From assembly GCA_030647905.1 (NCBI GenBank), contig JAUSJA010000026.1:124001-188000 (forward strand): a stretch of 64,000 bases of DNA. The letters run 5' to 3'. Positions 50,398 through 57,818 of the stretch are shown here, piece by piece (position 1 is the stretch's first letter; each line of letters opens with the position of its first letter). Made by a program: the position numbers and the translations under genes. Under the pieces are notes generated by a model. The model saw only the letters and a list, made by a program, of their open reading frames with translations. It did no database searches and was not told the DNA's origin. The stretch comes from Gemmatimonadaceae bacterium. Its GTDB lineage: Bacteria; Gemmatimonadota; Gemmatimonadetes; Gemmatimonadales; Gemmatimonadaceae.

Positions 50398-51176
50398 ACG
50401 CCCACCCCCTCGTCACGCCGCTGAAGCTCGATGAACACGTCCTCGATGCTCTTCTGCCCGAACTGCCGCGTCACTTCATCGGTCGTCCCCAGCGCGATGA
50501 GATGACCCCTCGAAAGAAATGCGACACGCTGGCATTTCTCCGCCTCATCCATGTAATGAGTGGTGACGAGAATCGTCGTCCCGTTCTTCGCCAGGCCGTA
50601 GATGATGTCCCAGAACCTCCGCCGCGCCGCGGGATCCACTCCCGCCGTCGGCTCGTCGAGGAAGAGAACCACCGGCTTGTGAGCGATCGCGCACGCCAGC
50701 GCCAGGCGCTGCTTGAACCCGCCGCTGAGCGCGGACACCATCTGGTCCTTTCGCTCCACCAGATCCAACTCCGATAAGAGCCCGGCGATTCTGTCCTTCC
50801 TTGCCTTCCCCTTGAGTCCGTACACGGCCGCGTAGAAATCCAGGTTCTCGAGAGCAGTCATGTCGTCGTATAAACCGAACTTCTGCGACATGTAGCCGAT
50901 GTTCCTGCGGATCTCCTCCGATTGTGTGCGCACGTCGAACCCGGCGACTGTCGCCGACCCCGACGTTGGCTCGAGCAGCCCGCACAGCATCCGGATCGTC
51001 GTCGTCTTGCCAGACCCGTTCGGGCCGAGCATTCCGACCACCTCGCCCTTCGTGACTGTCAGCGTGAGATCTTCCACCGCGACGAGCGACCCGAATTCCC
51101 GGCGGAGGTGATCGAGCTTGATAGCGGGTGCGGAATCGGCTGTCCCACGGTCGGCTTTTCCGGCAGGGGAAGTCAC
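50394..51176 (-). CDS. ABC-2 type exporter ATPase
   Basis: 260 aa from the GTG at 51176, which overlaps the adaptor-gene stop (GTGA). The frame is open another 91 codons, but that part lies inside the adaptor gene and looks non-coding. Walker A GPNGSGKTT, Q-loop region GYMSQKFGLYDDMTALENLDF, signature LSGGFKQRLALACAI, Walker B VVLFLDEPTAGVDP, H-loop VTTHYMDEAE. Close to the ATP-binding half of YbhF/YhiH-type drug exporters. Middle gene of the adaptor-ATPase-permease operon. Confidence 0.94.
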   Translation of the reverse strand: MTSPAGKADRGTADSAPAIKLDHLRREFGSLVAVEDLTLTVTKGEVVGMLGPNGSGKTTTIRMLCGLLEPTSGSATVAGFDVRTQSEEIRRNIGYMSQKFGLYDDMTALENLDFYAAVYGLKGKARKDRIAGLLSELDLVERKDQMVSALSGGFKQRLALACAIAHKPVVLFLDEPTAGVDPAARRRFWDIIYGLAKNGTTILVTTHYMDEAEKCQRVAFLSRGHLIALGTTDEVTRQFGQKSIEDVFIELQRRDEGVGV

Positions 51177-52138
51177 GTCCGGGGACTGCTCCTCGGTATC
51201 GTCACCGTCACGGGGAGTCCGGGCCTGAGCGCACCTGACGCATCCTCGAATTCCACCTTCACGCCGAAGGTCATGTCCGCACGCTCTTCTTCCGTCAGCG
51301 CAACACGCGGAGTGAACTCCGCTTTCCTGTTGATCGCGACGACTCGTCCATTGAACGAGCGGCCCGGCAGTCCGTCCAGGACTGCGTGCGCCGGACTGCC
51401 CACTTTCACATTCGGCACGTCGAGCGCGTTGACATAGACTCGCACCCACGGCCGCTTCACATCGCCGAGCGTCACCGCCGACTGTCCTTGCGTCACTGTT
51501 TCGCCCGGCTCGACGTTCCGGCTCATCACGACTCCATTTACCGGCGCGAGCAGCGTCAGCGCATCCACCGACGCGCGTCCCGCGGAAAGATTCGCCTGCG
51601 CGCCGGCAACTTCCGCCCGCGCGGCCTCAACCCGCTCGCGCGTGGCGCCTTGCCGGAGCAGAATCACCGACTGCCTCGCCGCATCGCGCCGCGCCGCCGA
51701 CCCGCGCGACCCCGTGACCGCCGCCTCCATCTGCTGCTGCGAGATCGCGCCGGCTGCGTAGAGCCGCCTCGCCCGCGTCGCGTCATCTGACAACCTCTTC
51801 GCTTCCGCCTCGAGCCCCTGCAGCTCCGCCTCAGCGCGGGCGATTTCCGGCGCTCGCGCACCTCGCTCCACCTCGCCGAGGCCCGCTGTGGATTCCGCTA
51901 CACGCGCCGCTCGCTGCTGAATGTCCGCGGCCGACGTTGGTTGGCTGAGCACGACCAGCGTGTCGCCCGCGCGAACCGAGTCACCGTCCTGCACAAGCAC
52001 GCGGTCCACCCGCGCGGTCATGAGCGGCGCGATGTCCATCTCCACGATCTCGAGCGTACCGTTCGCAACGATCGAGTCGGAGCCTGCACGACTGCAGCCA
52101 GCAAGGGCTACGGCGACCAGCCAGAAAACGCGCTTCAT
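51173..52138 (-). CDS. Periplasmic adaptor (HlyD/YbhG-like) lipoprotein of an ABC exporter
   Basis: 321 aa. The lipobox VALAGC gives a lipid-anchored adaptor. Biotinyl-lipoyl halves flank a long helical hairpin (about 75-190; GLEAEAKRLSDDATRARRLYAAGAIS and ARAEVAGAQANLSAG). The beta-barrel follows (LLAPVNGVVMSRNVEPGETVTQG, PWVRVYVNALDVPNVKVG, RVALTEEERADMTFGVKVEF). In YbhG-type systems the adaptor links the ABC-2 pump to an outer-membrane channel; none is encoded here. First gene of the operon. Its start is only 17 bp from the divergent sufE start. Confidence 0.9.
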   Translation of the reverse strand: MKRVFWLVAVALAGCSRAGSDSIVANGTLEIVEMDIAPLMTARVDRVLVQDGDSVRAGDTLVVLSQPTSAADIQQRAARVAESTAGLGEVERGARAPEIARAEAELQGLEAEAKRLSDDATRARRLYAAGAISQQQMEAAVTGSRGSAARRDAARQSVILLRQGATRERVEAARAEVAGAQANLSAGRASVDALTLLAPVNGVVMSRNVEPGETVTQGQSAVTLGDVKRPWVRVYVNALDVPNVKVGSPAHAVLDGLPGRSFNGRVVAINRKAEFTPRVALTEEERADMTFGVKVEFEDASGALRPGLPVTVTIPRSSPRT

Positions 52139-52155
52139 CGGTTAGATTCCACTCC

Positions 52156-52617
52156 ATGCAGGATGCGACTGCAGGCGCCATCCCACCTTCGATCGATCGC
52201 GTGCTACGACTCTTCCGCTCGATGGGACGCGAGGAGAAGATGCAGGCGCTCGTGCAATATTCCAAGAAGCTCGAGCCCCTTCCCGCGCGATTGCGCGATC
52301 TCGATCGCGCGGCATTCACGGTTCCCGAGTGCCAGACAAGGGTGGACATCATCCCTGAAGTGGTGGATGGAAAGATGCATTTCCACGCCGACCTCAACGC
52401 CCGCCAGTCGCCGACGATCGCCGCGGTCCTCGCCATCGTCTTCGCCGCGGTGAATGGGCAGCCGCCTTCCGCCACGCTCGCCATTCCTCCCGATTTCGTG
52501 CGCACGCTCATGGAAAGCATCGGACTGGGCGCACGGGAGGCCGGCCTCAACGCGATGATTGGCCGCCTCAAGCGCTACGCCGCCGAGGCCGCTGCCCTCC
52601 CCGCGGGCAACGGGTAA
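52156..52617 (+). CDS. sufE: SufE-family sulfur-acceptor protein
   Basis: 153 aa. SufE accepts sulfane sulfur from SufS cysteine desulfurase for Fe-S cluster assembly. Visible: FRSMGREEKMQALVQYSKKLEPLP at the N-terminal helices and VPECQTRVDI with the acceptor Cys (usual form VPGCQSQVW, so here Glu replaces Gly and Asp replaces Trp). Also ARQSPTIAAVLAIVFAAVNGQPP and a C-terminal RTLMESIGLGAREAGLNAMI. SufS is not nearby. The last residues (PAGNG) and the stop codon are made by the heptamer array at 52605. Confidence 0.88.
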   Translation: MQDATAGAIPPSIDRVLRLFRSMGREEKMQALVQYSKKLEPLPARLRDLDRAAFTVPECQTRVDIIPEVVDGKMHFHADLNARQSPTIAAVLAIVFAAVNGQPPSATLAIPPDFVRTLMESIGLGAREAGLNAMIGRLKRYAAEAAALPAGNG

Positions 52618-52673
52618 CGGGCAACGGGCAACGGGTAACGGGCAACGGGCAACGGGTAGCGGGTAGCGGTAAC
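52605..52673 (+). repeat. Tandem heptamer array, GGGYAAC units, overlapping the sufE stop
   Basis: Nine full units and one partial: GGGCAAC, GGGTAAC, GGGCAAC twice, GGGTAAC, GGGCAAC twice, GGGTAGC twice, then GGTAAC. The second unit supplies the TAA of sufE. Nine GGG tracts with 4-nt loops fit the G-quadruplex pattern on the sense strand, so sufE mRNA could fold one. The array ends 27 bp before the DUF6526 start codon. Confidence 0.97.
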
Positions 52674-52700
52674 TTCAAGCAACTCCAATCAGGGGAATAC

Positions 52701-53138
52701 ATGGCCCGCACGGCCCAGACCTACGCCAACCACCGCCGGCTCCTGCCACCGGTGCACTTCTTCGTCATTCCTGTCCTCCTCATCAACGTTGGCGTCGAGA
52801 TAGCGCGTCTCAACAAGTACCGCACACCCTATCACGTGTGGATGGTCGTCGTCACTCTGGCACTCCTTGTCCTTGGATTCACCGCGCGCAGCATGGCGCT
52901 GGCTGCGCAGGACCGCACCATCCGGCTCGAGGAACGATTGCGGCTCGCAGCTCTCCTGCCCGCGGACCAGCGCGCCCGCATCAATGACCTGACCCCGCAC
53001 CAGCTCATTGGCATTCGGTTCGCCTCAGACGAAGAGGTACCCGCGCTCGTGCAGCGTTGCCTGGCCGGCGAGCTTCGCTCCACGGACGATGTGAAGAAAG
53101 TCGTGAAGAGCTGGCGTCCCGACTATTTGAGGGTGTAG
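52701..53138 (+). CDS. DUF6526-family small membrane protein
   Basis: 145 aa. It opens AQTYANHRRLLPPVHFFVIP, like other DUF6526 members, with two transmembrane segments (about 18-38 and 46-68). A cytosolic tail (RTIRLEERLRLAALLP, LTPHQLIGIRFASDEEVPAL, DVKKVVKSWRPDYLRV) follows. The AGGGG in front of the ATG at 52701 is a good ribosome-binding site. The function is unknown. It follows sufE across the heptamer array. Confidence 0.75.
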   Translation: MARTAQTYANHRRLLPPVHFFVIPVLLINVGVEIARLNKYRTPYHVWMVVVTLALLVLGFTARSMALAAQDRTIRLEERLRLAALLPADQRARINDLTPHQLIGIRFASDEEVPALVQRCLAGELRSTDDVKKVVKSWRPDYLRV

Positions 53139-53177
53139 CTACTCCCCGGAGTGTGTGTCTTCATCGATTGATGAGAT

Positions 53178-53669
53178 CTACGCCATCAGCGACGCATGCC
53201 ATGAGTCCGCCGCGCGCGACCTGAACCGGGCGCGCCATTCGCCGAGCGTGATGACGGAGACATCGTAGACCTCGGTGTCGTCGTCTATTTCTTTGCGCGA
53301 AGCCAGCAGCGCGAATTCCTCCCGCGTCACCGCGTGGATCGCTCCATCACGCCCGCGATAGTACACGAGCCCGCTCGTCACCACTCGTGCCCCGATCTCC
53401 GGCTCCAGCGCCTTGAGACTCCGGAACAGCCCGTCAATCGAGCACCCCGACGCCCCTTCCCGCTCCTGGTCCACCGCGATAGTCAGAAATCGCCCGTCCT
53501 CCCACCGCCGCGCCGACGACAACGGTGCGCCGTGCGCCTTCCATTGGGCCAGAAACTGGTCCACCGCACCAAGCAGCTTCTTCTGCCCTTCGGCGCCAAT
53601 CTCCCGATCCGCCCCATAAACCCATACGCGCGCCGAATCCGGCAGCGCGTCAAAATTCACGACAGGCAT
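53178..53669 (-). CDS. Conserved protein of the family often labelled ABC transporter ATPase (no ATPase motifs)
   Basis: 163 aa from the ATG at 53669 (a GTG lies two codons earlier). It starts VVNFDALPDSARVWVYGADREI and contains QWKAHGAPLSSARRWEDGRFLTIAVDQ, EGASGCSIDGLFRSLKALE and DDDTEVYDVSVITLGEWRARF. I recognise this as a small family common in Bacteroidetes that databases label ABC transporter ATPase, yet no Walker A, signature or Walker B is present, so that label is unsupported. The single conserved-looking Cys in GCSID is a candidate functional residue. The function is unknown. Confidence 0.7.
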   Translation of the reverse strand: MPVVNFDALPDSARVWVYGADREIGAEGQKKLLGAVDQFLAQWKAHGAPLSSARRWEDGRFLTIAVDQEREGASGCSIDGLFRSLKALEPEIGARVVTSGLVYYRGRDGAIHAVTREEFALLASRKEIDDDTEVYDVSVITLGEWRARFRSRAADSWHASLMA

Positions 53670-53707
53670 TGTCACTCAGCTTGTAGAAGTTTTTCCCTGG
53701 CAGAAAC

Positions 53708-54325
53708 TTACACCTCCAGCACTCTCCACATGTACCACGATGCGACTGTGCGGTACGGCGCCCACTTCGCCCCGCGCGTTAGCACCTGCTTCGGCGTTGG
53801 CAGCTTGCGCATCCGGTATGCTTTCTGGATTCCCTTCTGTACGCCGAGGTCGAGCTCGGGGAGAACGTCAGGCCGTCCCAGCCGGAACATGAGGAACATC
53901 TGCGCGCTCCACCGGCCGATCCCTTTCACCTGCGTCAGCGCGGTTACGATCTCGTCGTCGCTCAGCTCGTGCAGCGATTCCACGGGGAGCGACCCGTCCA
54001 GTACGTGCTCCGCCAGGTTCCTGACGTAGTTCGCTTTCGCATTGGACAAGCCCGCTTCGCGTAGCGCGTCATGCGACGTGGCGACAATTCTCCCCGGTGC
54101 TTCGGCGCCGTCGCCGATCAGTGTCAGGACACGTCTGTGAATCGTCGCCGCTGCCTTGCCGGAGAGTTGCTGATAGACGATGGACCGCACGACAGCATCG
54201 AAGTGTGTCCATTCGGTGCGCGGGACGAGCGTGCATCGCCCGACCTTGTCTATCACGTCCGACATGACGGGATCCACGCGGCGCAGGTGCGCGAGCGCCT
54301 TGCGATGAGGTGAGGCCGGGCTCAA
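53708..54325 (-). CDS. AlkA-like DNA-3-methyladenine glycosylase
   Basis: 205 aa HhH-GPD base-excision-repair glycosylase that removes alkylated purines. Visible: VVRSIVYQQLSGKAAATIHRR (helical core), LREAGLSNAKANYVRNLAEHV, the hairpin-helix-hairpin VKGIGRWSAQMFLMF and the catalytic Asp in DVLPELDLGVQKGI. The TTG start at 54325 directly follows the upstream TAG; homologues need the AHLRRVDPVMSDVI segment, so the later ATG (54265) is less likely. It lacks the N-terminal TBP-like domain of E. coli AlkA, as other short members do. Confidence 0.9.
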   Translation of the reverse strand: MSPASPHRKALAHLRRVDPVMSDVIDKVGRCTLVPRTEWTHFDAVVRSIVYQQLSGKAAATIHRRVLTLIGDGAEAPGRIVATSHDALREAGLSNAKANYVRNLAEHVLDGSLPVESLHELSDDEIVTALTQVKGIGRWSAQMFLMFRLGRPDVLPELDLGVQKGIQKAYRMRKLPTPKQVLTRGAKWAPYRTVASWYMWRVLEV

Positions 54326-54772
54326 CTACTTGCCAGCGCCCGAACTGCGCACAAAGGTGATGGTGTCATAGCTCGTGTTGACGGCGAAGATTCCGCGCAT
54401 CCTGTCCGGCTCGACGAGCGCACCCTCAAACTTCCCCGCGCCGAGGAGCTCGAGCTCAACCTGCGCGATCGTGTTGCGCCCGATGAGGTTGCCAAACGCG
54501 TCGCAGGGGATGTCCGGATAGCAGCCGCCTCCCCCGCCATCACCTCGAGCCGACCACTTCCCGCTCACGATTCCCTGCGGCTCCTGAATCAGCTCCAGGC
54601 GGAAGTTGGACAGCGTGTAGAGGTGCGCATTGGCCGTCCACACACCCGCCAGATTGGAGGTCGCCGGTGTCGTCGGCTCAGGCGCGCACGCCACGGCTAG
54701 CGGCAGTGCGATCGCGGTTAATGCGATTGCAGCGCGTCTGAAATTGTGTCTTCTGCAAATCTTCACACCCAA
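54326..54772 (-). CDS. Small putative lipoprotein, unknown function
   Basis: 148 aa. N-terminal signal with Cys after LPLAVA (about residue 29), then a Thr/Pro linker (PEPTTPATS) and a beta-rich domain (NLAGVWTANAHLYTLSNFRLE, IVSGKWSARGDGGGGGCYPDIPCD, TIAQVELELLGAGKFEGALVEPDR). The two Cys in GGCYPDIPC may form a disulfide. The pattern resembles small secreted lipocalin-like proteins, but I do not recognise a family. Its stop is immediately followed by the glycosylase start, so the two are coupled. Confidence 0.65.
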   Translation of the reverse strand: MGVKICRRHNFRRAAIALTAIALPLAVACAPEPTTPATSNLAGVWTANAHLYTLSNFRLELIQEPQGIVSGKWSARGDGGGGGCYPDIPCDAFGNLIGRNTIAQVELELLGAGKFEGALVEPDRMRGIFAVNTSYDTITFVRSSGAGK

Positions 54773-54791
54773 TTATCGCCGGTAGCGCGCG

Positions 54792-56159
54792 TCAGAACCA
54801 GCACACCTGATTCCTTCCGGACAGCGGCAGCGGCTCCCGGTTGAGCCGCAGCTCCACCAGCGTCGTCGTGAACGGAAAGAAGAACTTGGTCCCTTTGTCG
54901 TCCACCAGTGATGATATGTCGAGCTCCGCATCCCACTTCCCGTCGTCCGATGCATCCGCCGGCCCATCGCTCGCGTCGCTCCCGTATCCCTGGTATCCCA
55001 CCAGCTGCGACCCCGATGACGCCATTACCCGTATCCACAGGTTTTCCAGACGATCCGGGTTCACCTTCGACAGGTTCACGTGAAAGCATCGGAGACTGCT
55101 GTCCCCCCTGTACGTGTGTACGTCCACGTCGAACGGCCGAACCTCGCTCGCCCTCCCCTTCGCCGTCCGCGTGAACAGCTGCACGTTGTAGTCGGTGATC
55201 GCGTCGCCTCTCTCGTCAATGGCGCGGATCACGAATTGCTGCCACGCGTCCATCTTTTTCACCGCGGACGCGGTCCGCTTCGCCGCCTGCTCGTACCAGT
55301 CGGAATACGTTGCGGCGCTGTTGACCGCGAGTGCTGCCTCCACGAAATCGGCGAGGTCCTCTCCCGGATCGCTCAGAATGGTCGAGTGGTTCCTTCCTTC
55401 CACAGGCACCAGCGGGGCGTCCACATTCTTCCAGGGCGCCACCGATACGCGTTTCTCCGCGCCTGGCCTCGCCGGATCCTGCGTCAGATCCAGCACGATC
55501 TTCCGGGTGTTGAGCGCGCATCCCGACCAACGCACCGTTCCATCGGTCGCCGGCTCCTGCACCAATTTCCTGATTCCCGAGTACGAGCCGTTCCCGCAAA
55601 AGATGAACACGTATGGAGTGCGCTTCGTCGGACCGTAGAACGTGTCCTCTCCCAGCATGTCCTCGTGCGCCAGGTCCCACGTGAATCGCCCGGCAAGCTC
55701 GAGCCCGTCGAGAATCCTGTCGCCCGCCTCGAGAAAATCGGGCCCGAGCTGCCGGTTGCCCTTGAACAGCGCGCCGAGCCAGCTCCTTCCCTTGTGCGCG
55801 AGTGGAGACCCGAATGTCGCCGGCGCCAGTCCGATCAGATGCTTCAGACGCTCGCGACGCCCCGCGTATGCGGAGAGCCATGCGCGAATCACGAGCATCC
55901 CCGTCGAATGCACGATCACATCGAATGGCTCGTCGGCATCGAGCCCCGCCCGCATTCTCAGCGCTCGATCGAACCCCTCGGCGATGTCGCGAATCGTCAC
56001 CTCGTTCGTGAGCGATCTGTAGTTGCAGGCGTGGATGGAGGTGACGTCGAATCCGCGCGATTCGAGCACCGTTTTCCACGGATCGAACGCCGCGGCGGCA
56101 TCGGAGTATCCATGCACCAGCACGACGGGGGTTTTCGGCACGCGTTGGGCTCCCGGCAA
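54792..56159 (-). CDS. Alpha/beta-hydrolase (lipase-like) with C-terminal beta domain
   Basis: 455 aa. The N-terminal alpha/beta-hydrolase core opens TPVVLVHGYSDAAAAFDPWK (oxyanion-hole HG). The nucleophile elbow is VIVHSTGMLVIRAWL, i.e. HSTG in place of the usual GxSxG. An acidic DLTQDP and a VEGRNHSTIL His segment near residue 265 complete a plausible triad. From about residue 315 a second, beta-rich domain follows (DYNVQLFTRTAKG, FFFPFTTTLVELRLNREPLP). No signal peptide is seen. It resembles PHB-depolymerase/phospholipase-like hydrolases, but the substrate is unknown. Divergent from the TPR gene. Confidence 0.75.
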   Translation of the reverse strand: MPGAQRVPKTPVVLVHGYSDAAAAFDPWKTVLESRGFDVTSIHACNYRSLTNEVTIRDIAEGFDRALRMRAGLDADEPFDVIVHSTGMLVIRAWLSAYAGRRERLKHLIGLAPATFGSPLAHKGRSWLGALFKGNRQLGPDFLEAGDRILDGLELAGRFTWDLAHEDMLGEDTFYGPTKRTPYVFIFCGNGSYSGIRKLVQEPATDGTVRWSGCALNTRKIVLDLTQDPARPGAEKRVSVAPWKNVDAPLVPVEGRNHSTILSDPGEDLADFVEAALAVNSAATYSDWYEQAAKRTASAVKKMDAWQQFVIRAIDERGDAITDYNVQLFTRTAKGRASEVRPFDVDVHTYRGDSSLRCFHVNLSKVNPDRLENLWIRVMASSGSQLVGYQGYGSDASDGPADASDDGKWDAELDISSLVDDKGTKFFFPFTTTLVELRLNREPLPLSGRNQVCWF

Positions 56160-56309
56160 AGGCCTGGCTACAGATGTTCAGCTTTCTGGAACGATCTCCC
56201 GGCGCGGGTATATTACTACCGACACGCGAGTCACCACCACGTAATTCAGTCTGCCCGTCCACGCGACAGGTTGGCTGTTTCTGTGCCTTTCACCCGCAGG
56301 AGCAAGTTG

Positions 56310-57818
56310 ATGAAAGCTTTTTATTGGAGCCTCTTTGCAGCCGCTACTATAGTAAGCGCGGCGCCCGCGTTCGCGCAGACGCCTCCGGCCGCACCGACAG
56401 GCCCGCAATGCGAGATCGAGCAGGGCAAGCCGCAGTCGATTGCCCGCGCCATGCTCTCCCTCACGCGCGCCAATGCCCTGATGAAGGGTGGCGATCCCAC
56501 GAAAGACCTGAAGAGCATTATCTCGACGCTCAATGCGCCGAACTTCAAGAACGAGAACCCGGTCGGACGCGCTTTCATGCTCGCTTCGGCTTACGTGTTA
56601 CTCCTCGAGCAGCCCGGCATCCAGGCCGTCTCGCCCCGCGGAGCCATTGGGCTCGCCACTGATCCGTCCGGCACGATTGACATCTTCGCCGCAGCTGACT
56701 CCGCCATCACGATTGTCGAGCAGAGCTCGCCCGCGTGCGCGGCCTACATGGCGCCGTTCCGCCAGCAGAAGGCGTGGCTCAACGTCACCAACGCCGCCAT
56801 CAACGCGCTCAACGCCAACCAGCTCGACTCGGCCGAGATCTTCGCCAGGCGCTCGCTGACGCTCGACCGCAAGTCGCCTTACGCGTACACCGTCCTCGCC
56901 AGCATCGCCAGGAACCACAAGAACTATCCGGCGATGATGGAATACTCCAAGCAGGTGATCGCCGCCGCCGGTACCGACACCACCTATGCCGATGTGAGAG
57001 AGCGCGCACTGTACGACCTTGCGACCACGACCACCGAGCGCGCGAACGCCGCAACCGGCGCCGGGAAGAAGACCCTCGCCCGTGAGACAATCGCCTTGTG
57101 GACCGAGCTCGCCGGCTCGAAGGACAACGTCCAGGGCACTATCGCGATCAGCAACCTTCAAAAGATGTACATCGCGGCCGGCGACAGCGCGCAGATTGGA
57201 AAGATCTACGCGCCGCTCATCGCCGAGCCGGCAAAGTACTCGGAGGGCGCGTTCCTCCAGGCCGGAGTCGTCGCGTCGCAGTTCAAGCGCGCCGATGACG
57301 CTGCGCTTCTTTTCGAGCACGTCATCGCCAGGAACCCGTACTCGCGCGATGGACTGAACAACGTCGCCGCCAGCTACCTCCAGGTTGGTGAGACGGACAA
57401 GGTGACGCCGATCATTGACCGCCTCGTCGCGCTCGATCCGAACAACCCCGACAACTACATGCTCTACGCCTACACATATGTCGGCAAGTTGAAGAAGAAG
57501 TCCGACGCGAAGACGACCAGGATGTACAACGATTCGCTCGTCTTCTGGAACTCGAAGGCCGAGAAAATGCCCGTGAAGGTCGCGTTCACCGAGTTCTCCC
57601 GTAACAGCGAGGGCACCACTCTCGCCGGCACAATCGAGAACCTCGGCGCCGCGGCGAAGACCTACACGCTGGTCGTGGATTTCCTCGACGTGAAGGGCAC
57701 GGTGCTCTTCACCGAGACCGCCACTGTGGGCCCCGTCGCTCCGAAGGCCACGAAGGATTTCCGCATCAGGAACGCGAAGACGGGCGTGGCTGCCTACCGG
57801 TACAAGTCGGTCATCTGA
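56310..57818 (+). CDS. Secreted TPR protein with C-terminal FxLyD-like domain
   Basis: 502 aa from the ATG at 56310, preceded by AGGAG with 7-nt spacing; the longer frame upstream lies antisense to the hydrolase gene and is rejected. Signal peptide (FAAATIVSAAPAFAQT). TPR-like helices fill about 40-390 (IFARRSLTLDRKSPYAYTVLASIA, YSEGAFLQAGVVASQFKRADDA, DRLVALDPNNPDNYMLYAYTYVG). The C-terminus (about 415-500) is a beta-sandwich of the FxLyD type (GTIENLGAAAKTYTLVVDF, TVGPVAPKATKDFRI). Probably a periplasmic scaffold. A TATATT at 56209-56214 may be its -10 box. Confidence 0.8.
   Translation: MKAFYWSLFAAATIVSAAPAFAQTPPAAPTGPQCEIEQGKPQSIARAMLSLTRANALMKGGDPTKDLKSIISTLNAPNFKNENPVGRAFMLASAYVLLLEQPGIQAVSPRGAIGLATDPSGTIDIFAAADSAITIVEQSSPACAAYMAPFRQQKAWLNVTNAAINALNANQLDSAEIFARRSLTLDRKSPYAYTVLASIARNHKNYPAMMEYSKQVIAAAGTDTTYADVRERALYDLATTTTERANAATGAGKKTLARETIALWTELAGSKDNVQGTIAISNLQKMYIAAGDSAQIGKIYAPLIAEPAKYSEGAFLQAGVVASQFKRADDAALLFEHVIARNPYSRDGLNNVAASYLQVGETDKVTPIIDRLVALDPNNPDNYMLYAYTYVGKLKKKSDAKTTRMYNDSLVFWNSKAEKMPVKVAFTEFSRNSEGTTLAGTIENLGAAAKTYTLVVDFLDVKGTVLFTETATVGPVAPKATKDFRIRNAKTGVAAYRYKSVI

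Noticed and set aside
55080-56309. Upstream extension of the TPR gene
   Set aside because: Antisense to the hydrolase gene; a strong ribosome-binding site and signal peptide define the start at 56310.
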